NCBI GenBank assembly: GCA_902800435.1
Contig: CADCEQ010000046.1
Location: forward strand, 1 to 32,151
Direction: 5' to 3'
DNA: 32,151 nt
Origin: an uncultured Prevotellaceae bacterium
GTDB taxonomy: Bacteria; Bacteroidota; Bacteroidia; Bacteroidales; Bacteroidaceae
The notes under the pieces: generated by a model
Databases searched by the model: none
What the model was told of the DNA's origin: nothing
What the model saw: only the letters and a program-made list of their open reading frames with translations
Part shown: one piece after another, positions 1 through 7,677 of the stretch
Position numbering within the stretch: the stretch's first letter is position 1
How the letters are laid out: every line of letters starts with the position of its first letter
Made by a program: the position numbers and the translations under genes

Positions 1-7
1 TTTTTCG

Positions 8-15
8 TACCTTTG
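8..15 (+). promoter_or_regulatory. Bacteroidetes -7 promoter box for the DUF4230-alsT operon
   Basis: TACCTTTG matches the Bacteroidetes sigma-ABfr -7 consensus TAnnTTTG and lies 30 bases before the ATG at 46. The -33 element would fall before the window. It is the only box of this kind ahead of the three-gene (+) run 46-2697, so it probably drives all of it. Confidence 0.6.
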
Positions 16-45
16 GGCCGTCATTAATGTTTTTAAACACACAAG

Positions 46-732
46 ATGGCCAAAACTGTAAAAACCATACTGCTCTTAGCACTTATGGCAATCGCTGCCG
101 GCTGTACAGGCTCCGACGGAGAGGGCCAGCAGGAGCAGTCTGCCTATCAGGGCATCGACACCGTGCCGATGCTCATCACGCAGATTAAGAAGTGCTCGCG
201 CCTCTACACCACAGAGATGAAGGTCCACAAAATCGTGACCCACGACGACGTGGTGAAGCTGCAGGGCAAGCTGCTCAAGCAGAACATCGACATCAAGCTG
301 CCAATGGGCGAGCGCAAGGTGGCCATTCCCATCGACGCCACGCTGAAGGCCTACATCGACTTCAGCGACTTCTCAGAGCGCAACATCGAGCGCACGGCCG
401 ACGGCAAGATTACCATCCTGCTGCCCGACCCACGGGTAGAGCTGACCTCGTCGAAGGTCAACCAGCAGGAGATACGCTCGTTCGTGGGCATCGTGCGGTC
501 AAGGTTCAGCGACGAGGAGCTGACGCGCTACGAGCAGCAGGGGCGCGAGGCCATCATCCAAAGCATCCCCCGACTGGGCATTGTCGACATGGCGAAGGCG
601 AGTGCCGCCCATGCCCTGGTGCCGATTATCAGGCAGATGGGCTACCGCGAGGAGGACATCACCGTGGCCTACCGCAAGGATTTCAAGTCGTTCGACATCA
701 GCAAATTCTTAGAAATGAGGAATGAGAAATGA
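46..732 (+). CDS. DUF4230 domain lipoprotein
   Basis: A 228-residue protein that I assign to the DUF4230 family, common in Bacteroidetes and of unknown function. The N-terminus has a hydrophobic stretch ending in a lipobox (AIAAGC, Cys20), so it is predicted to be a membrane-anchored lipoprotein. The mature part is mixed alpha/beta with the family-like run KVAIPIDATLKAYIDFSDF (about residues 87-105) and a C-terminal segment ending in a short strand (DITVAYRKDF). The next gene encodes a second DUF4230 protein whose start overlaps this stop (ATGA at 729-732), so the two are translationally coupled and may work as a pair. The last codons (EMRNEK) are made by a short tandem repeat that continues into the next gene. 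Confidence 0.8.
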   Translation: MAKTVKTILLLALMAIAAGCTGSDGEGQQEQSAYQGIDTVPMLITQIKKCSRLYTTEMKVHKIVTHDDVVKLQGKLLKQNIDIKLPMGERKVAIPIDATLKAYIDFSDFSERNIERTADGKITILLPDPRVELTSSKVNQQEIRSFVGIVRSRFSDEELTRYEQQGREAIIQSIPRLGIVDMAKASAAHALVPIIRQMGYREEDITVAYRKDFKSFDISKFLEMRNEK

Positions 733-760
733 GAAATGAGGAACGAGAAATGAGGAATAA
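712..760 (+). repeat. Short tandem array, unit about AAATGAG, at a gene junction
   Basis: Seven or so imperfect copies of a 6-8 bp unit (AAATGAG, AAATGAGG, AATGAG, AACGAG) span the last codons of the first DUF4230 gene and the first codons of the second. Most copies contain ATGA, a stop overlapping a start, and because the unit is mostly 7 bp the frame rotates from copy to copy. Confidence 0.85.
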
Positions 761-1346
761 AGGCAAAAACAACCTGGAGCTGGTGGTGAAGACCCTGACG
801 CTGGTGGCCATCATCATCTTTCTGTGGTGGCTGCTGATAGCCGAGAAGGACAACCACATAGGGCTGAAAGTCGAGGACGACATCAACCCGACGCCCGAAC
901 AGATACAGAGCATCCGCGACATCGGCCAGTGGGAGTTCCTCAGCATCAGTAACGAGGAGCTGGTCGACACCGTCCGCAAGGGCGTGTTCTCCGACGACCA
1001 GCTGGTGCGCATCTACTATGGTACGCTGCGCTTAGGCGTCGACCTGAGCAAGACGAAGAAGAACTGGATCACTGCCCACGGCGACACCATCGTGGTGCGA
1101 CTGCCCAAGGTGGGACTGCTCGACAAGGAGTTTATCGACGAGACGCGCACCAAGGCCTTCTATGAGTCGGGGCGCTGGACAGCCCGCGACCGCGAGGCCC
1201 TCTACCGCAAGGCGCGCCGCCAGATGATGAGCCACGCCCTGACCAAGGAGAACCTGAAGACGGCCGAGGCCAATGCCGAGCACGAGGTGCGCCGCATGAT
1301 GAGTGCCATGGGCTACAACAACATAACCGTCAAGTTTGATAAGTAA
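729..1346 (+). CDS. DUF4230 domain protein, membrane-anchored
   Basis: About 200 residues; a paralogue of the preceding gene. One hydrophobic segment near residues 18-38 (LTLVAIIIFLWWLLIA) follows a basic N-terminus, so it is probably a signal anchor with the rest outside the cytoplasm. The C-terminal YNNITVKFDK parallels the end of the first protein. The start is uncertain: ATG at 729 overlaps the previous stop, and ATG at 750 is in the same frame; both lie in the tandem array. I prefer 729 because of the ATGA overlap, but 750 gives a shorter and more ordinary N-terminus (MRNKGKNN). The next gene begins one base after this stop. Function unknown. Confidence 0.75.
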   Translation: MRNEEREMRNKGKNNLELVVKTLTLVAIIIFLWWLLIAEKDNHIGLKVEDDINPTPEQIQSIRDIGQWEFLSISNEELVDTVRKGVFSDDQLVRIYYGTLRLGVDLSKTKKNWITAHGDTIVVRLPKVGLLDKEFIDETRTKAFYESGRWTARDREALYRKARRQMMSHALTKENLKTAEANAEHEVRRMMSAMGYNNITVKFDK

Positions 1347-1347
1347 G

Positions 1348-2697
1348 ATGGACCGACTGAACGAGATACTGACTGAAGTGAGCGGCCTGCTCTGGGGCTG
1401 GCCGATGATTATATTATTATTAGGTACGCACGTGTATCTGACCATTATCCTGCGCTTCCCGCAGCGCAAGATTCTGACCGCCATCCGACTCTCGGTGAAG
1501 CGCGACCCGGGTGCCACGGGCGACGTGTCGCAGTTCCGCTCACTGGCCACCGCCCTGGCCGCCACCATCGGCACGGGCAACATCATCGGTGTGGCAACGG
1601 CCATCGCCCTCGGAGGCCCCGGCGCCGTGCTGTGGTGCTGGCTGACGGGCGTGTTCGGCATCTCGACGAAGTACGCCGAGGGACTCTTGGCCATCAAGTA
1701 TCGCGTGAAGACCAAGAAAGGCCGCATGCTCGGCGGCCCGATGTACGCACTGGAGCGCGGACTGGGCTGGAAGTGGCTCGCCGTGCTCTTCGCCCTGTTC
1801 ACTGCCCTGGCCTCCTTCGGCATCGGCAACACCGTGCAGGCCAACGCCATCGCTACCGTGGCCAACGAGACCTACAACATCAGCCCCGCCCTGACGGGAG
1901 CCGTCGTCTGTCTGCTCACGGGAGCCGTCGTCCTGGGCGGCGTCAAGAGCATCGCCCGCGTCTGCGGCCTGCTGGTGCCCTTCATGGCACTGTTCTACGT
2001 CATGGGCTGCCTCTACATCCTCTGCGTCAACGCCCCCTATCTGTGGCCGGCGCTGAAGCTCATCGTCGCCTCGGCCTTCTCGCCGCAGGCTGCCGGCGGC
2101 GGCTTCGTCGGCACCACGGTGATGATGGCCGCCCGCTTCGGCATAGCCCGCGGACTCTTTTCTAATGAGTCGGGCATGGGCTCGGCACCCATCGTGGCGG
2201 CTGCCGCACAGACGCGCAACCCCGTGCGCCAGGCATTGGTGTCGAGCAGCGGCACGTTCTGGGACACCGTCGTCATCTGCGCCCTCACGGGCCTCGTCAT
2301 CGTCAGCAGCGTACTGGCCTACCCCGACATCGACTTCCAGAACGGCGCCACGCTGACGAAGGCCGCCTTCTCGAAGATTCCCGTCGTCGGCACGCCCCTG
2401 CTCACGTTCGGCCTGCTCACCTTCGCCTTCTCTACCATCCTCGGCTGGTGCTACTACGGCGAGCGGGCTGTCGAGTACCTGCGCGGTCACAGCTGGGTGC
2501 TCGTCTACCGCGTGTTCTACATCGCCGCCGTCTTCGCGGGCAGTGTCATTGAGCTCAACCTCGTCTGGAACCTCGCCGACTGCATGAACGCCCTGATGGC
2601 CATCCCCAACCTTGTTTCGCTGCTCGCGCTCAGCGGCGTCCTGATCCACGAGACGCGCAAATACCTGTGGCGCGGGAAACTGGATAGTGAGATGTGA
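1348..2697 (+). CDS. Sodium:alanine symporter family protein (AGCS)
   Basis: A 449-residue polytopic inner-membrane protein of the amino acid:cation symporter AGCS family, which imports alanine or glycine with Na+. Family features that can be read include ATALAATIGTGNIIGVATAI near residues 63-82, GVFGISTKYAEG followed by GGPMYALERGLG, and RGLFSNESGMGSAPI in the second half. About ten or eleven hydrophobic segments are visible and the length is normal for the family. A TTG-started extension at 1336 is possible but would overlap the previous gene; ATG at 1348, one base after the preceding stop, is much more likely. Linkage with two DUF4230 proteins looks like simple operon sharing, and no functional tie can be read. 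The exact substrate cannot be told from sequence. Confidence 0.92.
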   Translation: MDRLNEILTEVSGLLWGWPMIILLLGTHVYLTIILRFPQRKILTAIRLSVKRDPGATGDVSQFRSLATALAATIGTGNIIGVATAIALGGPGAVLWCWLTGVFGISTKYAEGLLAIKYRVKTKKGRMLGGPMYALERGLGWKWLAVLFALFTALASFGIGNTVQANAIATVANETYNISPALTGAVVCLLTGAVVLGGVKSIARVCGLLVPFMALFYVMGCLYILCVNAPYLWPALKLIVASAFSPQAAGGGFVGTTVMMAARFGIARGLFSNESGMGSAPIVAAAAQTRNPVRQALVSSSGTFWDTVVICALTGLVIVSSVLAYPDIDFQNGATLTKAAFSKIPVVGTPLLTFGLLTFAFSTILGWCYYGERAVEYLRGHSWVLVYRVFYIAAVFAGSVIELNLVWNLADCMNALMAIPNLVSLLALSGVLIHETRKYLWRGKLDSEM

Positions 2698-2710
2698 TAC
2701 AATTTTGCTA

Positions 2711-2773
2711 CCAAAACCCGGTGCCTTTTTGGCAAAACCCGGCGCCTTTTGGTTGTAAACCCCCGCCTTTCGT
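2711..2773. repeat. About 20-bp-period array with GGYGCC cores in a convergent gap
   Basis: Two near-identical copies (CAAAACCCGGYGCCTTTTTGG at 2712-2732 and, one T shorter, 2733-2752) and a third degraded copy (2757-2773) fill the space between the converging alsT-like and trmO genes. Each copy has A-tract / GGYGCC / T-tract order and could fold into a small hairpin. A similar motif recurs in the next convergent gap at 8411-8478. Confidence 0.7.
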
Positions 2774-2775
2774 CA

Positions 2776-2803
2776 AAGTGTCAGGAAGTGTCGGAAGTGT
2801 AAG
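2776..2803. repeat. Short tandem array AAGTGTCrGG x3
   Basis: Three copies of a 9-10 bp unit beginning AAGTG (2776, 2786, 2795) directly follow the 20-bp-period array in the convergent gap 2698-2823. No gene, promoter or clear intrinsic terminator is seen in this gap apart from the repeats. Confidence 0.65.
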
Positions 2804-2823
2804 ATGTTTCCTGCGATTAACAA

Positions 2824-3498
2824 TCAGGGGAGCTCCACATCGACGACATGGGCGATGCCGTCGGCGACGCGGAACTTCACATCGCGTCCGGCGAAGGGCA
2901 TGCCGTAGACGCGGCTGGGGTCGTCGTGGTAGCGGGGCCGTGGGTCCTGGGCCAGCACGTCGCAAAGGGCACGATAGTCGCTGGCCGAGAACTGGCGGGC
3001 AACATCGTCGGGGACTTCCACCTGGAGCGGCTGCCACTCATGCCGGTCGACGAAGCCGGAGCGGGCATCGGGGTGGGCATCGGCGTAGGCGACGTAGGGC
3101 TTGATGTCGTAGATGGGCGTACCGTCCATCAGGTCGGCGCCGAGCACGTGGATGACGGGACCCTCATCGGGCGTCAGCTCCACACGGTCGAGCCTGACGC
3201 ACGACAGTCCGAGGCGGTTGGGACGGAAAGGCGACCGCGAGGCAAACACCCCCACCCGCTCGTTGCCACCGAGCCGCGGCGGACGGACGGTTAAAGCTGC
3301 GGGCTCGGGGGAGAGGCTAAAGCCCCAGATAAGCCAGAGGAAGTCGAAGTCGTCAATACCACGGACGGCCTCCTCGCGACGGAAGTCAGGAGTGAAGACG
3401 ATGTAGCCAGGCAGCGTGGCTGCCAGACCGCTCTGCCGGGGAATGCCGAACTTCGACGTCAGCGGCGAATGGAAATAGGCGATGGGACTGATGTTCAC
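2824..3498 (-). CDS. trmO: tRNA (adenine(37)-N6)-methyltransferase TrmO
   Basis: A 224-residue protein of the TrmO/TsaA (YaeB) family, which methylates N6 of t6A37 in tRNA-Thr using S-adenosylmethionine. The N-terminal IGxxxSP-like element is seen as ISPIAYFHSPL, then KFGIPRQ, then the hallmark block GVFASRSPFRPNRLGLS (about residues 80-101) that holds the SAM-binding residues, and the C-terminal YGMPFAGRDVKFRV-type ending. Length fits the bacterial family. It starts 9 bases after the GH43 stop, so it is probably read from the glycosidase promoter near 7600; no TAnnTTTG box precedes it. The pairing of a tRNA modification enzyme with glycosidases is odd. Confidence 0.92.
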   Translation of the reverse strand: MNISPIAYFHSPLTSKFGIPRQSGLAATLPGYIVFTPDFRREEAVRGIDDFDFLWLIWGFSLSPEPAALTVRPPRLGGNERVGVFASRSPFRPNRLGLSCVRLDRVELTPDEGPVIHVLGADLMDGTPIYDIKPYVAYADAHPDARSGFVDRHEWQPLQVEVPDDVARQFSASDYRALCDVLAQDPRPRYHDDPSRVYGMPFAGRDVKFRVADGIAHVVDVELP

Positions 3499-3507
3499 AG
3501 GCGGGAG

Positions 3508-5160
3508 TTATTTGGCGGTGAACACAAAGTCCTCGAGCGTGCAGATAGACCTCTCCTTGAAATCCGACTTAAAGACGAAGAAGAGGGCGTGCTTGCCTGC
3601 CAAACCCGACAAGCCAGGCAGGGGAATCGTCAGCTCAACAGATTTCCCGACTGGCATGTCGCCCCTCACGTCAACCTTGCCAAGCGTTAAACCGCGCTGC
3701 GAAGCCCAGGGACGGTCGGCCATGACTTCAATGGTTCCGTCGATGCCCTCAGGTATGATTTTCAGCAGCAGCTGCACGTTCTTCTTGCCTTGAAGGGCAG
3801 TGAAGTTGAAGTACTTGTACCCCACGATGGATCCGTCGGTATTGTTGACCACCTGATTGGTGTTGTTACGCAGGTCGTAGGGTGCATCAAACTTGTCGTC
3901 GGTACCGTAACTGGCAGCCACATACGAGCCGTAGAAGGTATTGTTGGGCCATTCGTGGACGGCGGGCTTCGGGCCAGTCAGCCAGCAGGCGATGCCGGCG
4001 GAGTGGCGCTCCAACGGATTCAGGCCTTCGAGAGCGAAGCCCTCGGAGTTGTATTCGCCCTCGCTGATCTCGACCTTGCCGCCAGGGCCTTCCTCAACCT
4101 TCACGTCGATAGGAGCCACCATAGCCTGGCGGGCGTACTCGTTGGTGCCCGTCTGGCGATGATAGAACACATACCACTGGCCGTGGATCTCGCAGATGGA
4201 GCCGTGGGTATTACCGTCGGGAACGGCAGAGGCGATGGTGTCGCCCTGCTCGTTGATTTCACGGCCACGACCGTCGATGATGGTGCCGCCGTAGGTCCAG
4301 GGGCCTAAGGGGCTGTCGCTGTAGCAGTAGGCGAGGGTATAGTTCGACGTGGGCAGGCCGAACTCGCCGTCCTCGGTGAAGCGGCTGTAGATGAAGACGT
4401 ACTTGTCCTTGATCTTACGGATGCTGGAGGCCTCGAAGAAGCGGAAGCGGCCCGGCTGGTTGCGCCCGCTGATCATGTCTTCGACAATCTTCGTGCCGGG
4501 CTTCACGGTAGCCATTGTCGTCGGGTCGAACTCGGCGGTATAGCTCCGCTCAAAGCCCCAGTAGCCGTAGACGCGGCCGTCGTCATCGACGAAGACGGCT
4601 GGGTCGAACTGCAGCACGCCGTCCACCTTGTTCGGGTCGTCTGCGTTCCAGTTGCACACCTCGAACGGGCCGTCGGGGCGGTCGCTCTTGGCAATCAGGC
4701 CGTTGCGCATGCCCGTCTGGTCGTTGGGGAACAGGTAGTAGGTCTTCTTGCCCGTGCTGTCGGTGACGAGCGTCACGTCGGGGGCATAGAGCACGTCGGC
4801 GGTGCCTGCCGTGTCGAAGGGTTCGCCCTTGGCGTTCTTGTCGACGACGAGGATGACGCCGTCGTAGCGCCAGTTGTTCAGGCTGTCGACAGAAGCCGAC
4901 CACACCACCTGGTCGCGGCCGCAGTATTCGGTTATCAGGTTGTCGTGAGAGCCGTAGACGTAGACGCGGTACTTTCCCGGCTGATCGGGGTCTTCAAAGA
5001 CGTAGGGCTCGCCGTCGGGTATGTGCTCCCAGAGGGGCATATAGGGGTTGCCGACGGTGGTGAGGGTTGTAGGTTGTGCCGATTGTTGTGACTGGCACGA
5101 GGCGGCCGCCAGCATGCAACAGGCAGCTGCCACGGCAATGTTCAGTTTGTTGGTTTTCAT
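3508..5160 (-). CDS. Glycoside hydrolase family 43 lipoprotein
   Basis: A 550-residue protein with a lipoprotein signal (lipobox AAASC, Cys22), so anchored to a membrane, possibly the cell surface. Residues about 40-370 form a five-bladed GH43-type propeller: HIPDGEPYVFEDP contains the probable catalytic base Asp49, LYAPDV the pKa-modulating Asp, and FRFFEASSIRK the probable acid Glu. Residues about 400-550 look like a CBM6-type beta-sandwich (the segment around FYGSYVAASYG, and NVQLLLKI). Family members are beta-xylosidases, alpha-L-arabinofuranosidases or exo-galactanases; the substrate cannot be decided here. It lies 13 bases downstream of the GH2 gene, so the two enzymes probably act on the same glycan. 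Confidence 0.88.
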   Translation of the reverse strand: MKTNKLNIAVAAACCMLAAASCQSQQSAQPTTLTTVGNPYMPLWEHIPDGEPYVFEDPDQPGKYRVYVYGSHDNLITEYCGRDQVVWSASVDSLNNWRYDGVILVVDKNAKGEPFDTAGTADVLYAPDVTLVTDSTGKKTYYLFPNDQTGMRNGLIAKSDRPDGPFEVCNWNADDPNKVDGVLQFDPAVFVDDDGRVYGYWGFERSYTAEFDPTTMATVKPGTKIVEDMISGRNQPGRFRFFEASSIRKIKDKYVFIYSRFTEDGEFGLPTSNYTLAYCYSDSPLGPWTYGGTIIDGRGREINEQGDTIASAVPDGNTHGSICEIHGQWYVFYHRQTGTNEYARQAMVAPIDVKVEEGPGGKVEISEGEYNSEGFALEGLNPLERHSAGIACWLTGPKPAVHEWPNNTFYGSYVAASYGTDDKFDAPYDLRNNTNQVVNNTDGSIVGYKYFNFTALQGKKNVQLLLKIIPEGIDGTIEVMADRPWASQRGLTLGKVDVRGDMPVGKSVELTIPLPGLSGLAGKHALFFVFKSDFKERSICTLEDFVFTAK

Positions 5161-5173
5161 ATTCGTTATCGTT

Positions 5174-7567
5174 TTAATGGTTAATCTTCAATGTTCCGTC
5201 CTTCAGTCCGATAGCCTGCGCCTTGAGCACGCCCTTGCCGCGAACAACGGCCAGGCACTTGCCGAAGAAGGCCTTGCGCTGAGGGGCTGTGAACCTCATT
5301 CCCGACGTTCCGTCGCCTACCCGTAGCCTTTCCATCGACGTCTGACAACCGTTGTCGGTGGCCACAACCGTCGCTCCATCGGTAGCTGTGAAGAACACCC
5401 GGTCCTCAGCCCAAGGGCAGATGTTCCCCTGTGCGTCGACAATGTCGGCGCAAACAAAGCAGAGGTCCTTGCCCTGATAGTCAACGCTAAGCCGCACGGC
5501 AGCGGGCTGACCGGCGGTGCGGATGGTCTGCTCACAGACCACCTTGCCGTCCTTGCGGCTCACGGCCTTTACCTCGCCCGGCTCGTACTTCACGCGCCAC
5601 ATGACATGGTATGTATGGTCGTCCTTAGAGCGCACGCCCTGCGACTTGCCGTTGACAAACAGCTCCACCTCGTCGGCCTGGTTGTAGTAAGCCCACATAT
5701 CGATGGTCTGTCCGGGCAACCAGTTCCAGTGGGGGAAGAGGTGCAGCATGGGCGCGCTGGTCCACTCGCTCTGGTACATATAGTAAGAGTCCTTGGGGAA
5801 GCCCGCCAGGTCGATAATGCCGAAGTAGCTGCTGCGGGCAGGGAAGCCGTAGGGCGTCGGCTCGCCGATGTAGTCAAAGCCCGTCCAGATGAACTGTCCG
5901 CCGACAAACGGATTGTGCTTCACCACGTCCCACGTCTCCTCGTGGGTCGACGACCACGAGGCGTGCATGTTGTCGTAGGCCGAACACATGAACGAGGGGT
6001 CGGTATAGGGCAGCCACCACTCCTTGGGCGCCGTGTAGACGGAGTCGCTGGGCATCATGTAGTAGCCGCGCGTCTGCAGCGCCGACACGCTCTCCGAGAA
6101 GATGAAGGGCTTGCCGGGGAAGTTCTTGGGCACGTCCTTCACCCACTGGTGGTGGTAGTTGAAGCCGATGATGTCGATGGCTCCGCTCTTGAACAGGTGG
6201 TTGCCCGGCGACGGCTCGTTGCAGCCCGCCGTGATGGGGCGCGTCGTGTCGTAGCGGCGCACGATCTCGGCCAGGTGCTGCGTCAGCAGGCTCTGAACTG
6301 AGAGTTCACCGTCCTTGGCCAGCGTCGAGGCATCGTGGCCGGCATTCAGGATGAGGTTTGCCTGCTCCAGCGTCAGCGTGTCGGCCTCAGCCGATGACCA
6401 CTGCTCGAGCACCTCGTTGCCTATCGACCACATCAGGATGCAGGGGTGGTTGCGGTCGCGCAGCACGAGGTCGGTGAGGTCGCGCTCGTGCCACTCGTCG
6501 AAGAAGCGGGCGTAGTCGTTCTGCGTCTTGCGGCGGCGCCACATGTCGAACGACTCGTCCATGACGATGAGCCCCATCGTGTCGCACATGGCCAGCAGCT
6601 CCGGTGCCGGCGGGTTGTGGCTCGAGCGGATGGCGTTCACGCCCATCGCCTTCAGTTTCACGAGCTTGCGGTGCAGGGCGTCCTCGCTCAGGGCGGCACC
6701 GAGGCAGCCGAAGTCGTGGTGCTCGCAGACGCCGTTCAGCTTCATGTTCTTGCCGTTCAGCCAGAAGCCTGTCGCAGCGTCGAAGCGGAAGTCGCGGAAG
6801 CCCGTCGTCGTCTCCACCTCGTCAACGACCTTGCCGTCGCAGATCAGTTGCGTGCGTACCTTATAAGTATATGGGTCCTCGCACGACCACTTCCTCGGTC
6901 TCTTGATGCTCACAGGCCGCCCGTCGCGGTCGAGCCAAGTGTTCCTGACCGTCACCTTGCGGCCCGTGGGGTTCTCGTAGTCCACCTCCACCTTGCCGTC
7001 GTGAACGTAGACGCCCCAGTGCTTCACGTGGATGGCATTGGTGCGCGTGATCCACACGTGGCGGTAGATGCCGCAACCCGAGTACCAGCGCGAGTTGGGC
7101 TGGTCGCTGTTGTCGACGCGGACGGCCACCACATTGCGGCCCTCGCGGACGTAGGGCGTGATGTCGTACTCGAAGCTGGAGTAGCCGTAAGGCCGCGTCC
7201 CCACCTTCTGTCCGTTCACGTAGACCGTCGAGTTCATATACACGCCGTCGAACTCCAGGAACACCTTCTCACTCTTCACTTCCTCACTTTTCACTTCAAA
7301 GTGTTTCCGATACCACCCCACCCCGCCGGGCAGCGCACCGCCGCCGGCACCGCTGGGGTTCGAAGCCGAGAAGTCGCCCTCGATGGCCCAGTCGTGGGGC
7401 ACGTCGAGGCGGCGCCAGTGGGCGTCGTTATAGTCAACTGCGGCCATCGTCGCAGTATCGGCCAGCACAAACCGCCAGTCGCTGTCAAAGCATTTCCGCT
7501 CACGAGCCTGTGCAGTCAGTGCCATCAGGGCTGTTACAGCCAGTAATAATAACTTCTTTGTTGTCAT
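5174..7567 (-). CDS. Glycoside hydrolase family 2 (beta-galactosidase-like), secreted
   Basis: A 797-residue protein with a Sec signal peptide (residues 1-21, ending AQA). Domains in order: jelly-roll sugar-binding domain about 25-190 (RWYSGCGIYRHVWI), a short Ig-like domain about 195-265, a TIM barrel about 275-590, then a C-terminal DUF4982/Ig-like part. Catalytic residues are visible: acid/base Glu385 in SIGNEV and nucleophile Glu492 in FIFSESV; also SSHNPPAPELL, GFNYHH and GQFIWTGFDYIGEP. It is probably a periplasmic exo-acting beta-galactosidase, although beta-mannosidase or beta-glucuronidase activity is not excluded. It is first of a three-gene operon. Two oddities: an in-frame repeat EVKSEEVKSE near residues 90-100, and an Ig-like domain shorter than I expect for close relatives. 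Confidence 0.9.
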   Translation of the reverse strand: MTTKKLLLLAVTALMALTAQARERKCFDSDWRFVLADTATMAAVDYNDAHWRRLDVPHDWAIEGDFSASNPSGAGGGALPGGVGWYRKHFEVKSEEVKSEKVFLEFDGVYMNSTVYVNGQKVGTRPYGYSSFEYDITPYVREGRNVVAVRVDNSDQPNSRWYSGCGIYRHVWITRTNAIHVKHWGVYVHDGKVEVDYENPTGRKVTVRNTWLDRDGRPVSIKRPRKWSCEDPYTYKVRTQLICDGKVVDEVETTTGFRDFRFDAATGFWLNGKNMKLNGVCEHHDFGCLGAALSEDALHRKLVKLKAMGVNAIRSSHNPPAPELLAMCDTMGLIVMDESFDMWRRRKTQNDYARFFDEWHERDLTDLVLRDRNHPCILMWSIGNEVLEQWSSAEADTLTLEQANLILNAGHDASTLAKDGELSVQSLLTQHLAEIVRRYDTTRPITAGCNEPSPGNHLFKSGAIDIIGFNYHHQWVKDVPKNFPGKPFIFSESVSALQTRGYYMMPSDSVYTAPKEWWLPYTDPSFMCSAYDNMHASWSSTHEETWDVVKHNPFVGGQFIWTGFDYIGEPTPYGFPARSSYFGIIDLAGFPKDSYYMYQSEWTSAPMLHLFPHWNWLPGQTIDMWAYYNQADEVELFVNGKSQGVRSKDDHTYHVMWRVKYEPGEVKAVSRKDGKVVCEQTIRTAGQPAAVRLSVDYQGKDLCFVCADIVDAQGNICPWAEDRVFFTATDGATVVATDNGCQTSMERLRVGDGTSGMRFTAPQRKAFFGKCLAVVRGKGVLKAQAIGLKDGTLKINH
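7264..7302 (-). repeat. In-frame tandem repeat coding EVKSE x2 inside GH2
   Basis: On the coding strand a 15-bp unit GAAGTGAAAAGTGAG occurs twice (second copy with one AAA to AAG change) and is followed by a partial third copy. The unit is itself built from GTGAAAAGTGAG-like half units, resembling the short arrays at gene junctions but with a length divisible by three. Confidence 0.75.
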
Positions 7568-7596
7568 CGTTTTCGGTAGTCAGTCATATTTGCCCA

Positions 7597-7604
7597 CAAA
7601 GGTA
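7597..7604 (-). promoter_or_regulatory. Promoter -7 box for the GH2-GH43-trmO operon
   Basis: On the minus strand the sequence reads TACCTTTG, the Bacteroidetes -7 consensus, 30 bases before the GH2 ATG. It is arranged back to back with the (+) promoter at 7649-7656, with about 45 bases between the two boxes. Confidence 0.65.
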
Positions 7605-7648
7605 CGAATATTTTTCCGATTCCCGCATCCTCTTTCCTAAAAAATTAG

Positions 7649-7656
7649 TAACTTTG
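7649..7656 (+). promoter_or_regulatory. Promoter -7 box for the HU-like gene
   Basis: TAACTTTG followed by C, 21 bases before the ATG at 7678, matches the Bacteroidetes -7 box and implies a short 5' leader of about 15 bases. It supports the start at 7678, because an upstream extension of the reading frame would put the promoter inside the gene. Confidence 0.65.
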
Positions 7657-7677
7657 CAGGCAGAACCAGGAAAGATT

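Noticed and set aside
1540..2649. A 369-codon open frame on the minus strand
   Set aside because: Antisense to the AGCS symporter; the product is an Asp/Gly/Ala/His-biased shadow of hydrophobic codons.
2711..2773. CRISPR or insertion-sequence end
   Set aside because: Copies are contiguous without unique spacers; there is no transposase and no target-site duplication visible.
6446..7546. A 366-codon open frame on the plus strand
   Set aside because: Antisense to GH2 with catalytic motifs on the other strand; composition is that of a codon shadow.
7510..7677. N-terminal extension of the HU-like protein
   Set aside because: It would include the divergent promoters and overlap the GH2 signal-peptide region; the promoter at 7649 sets the start at 7678.
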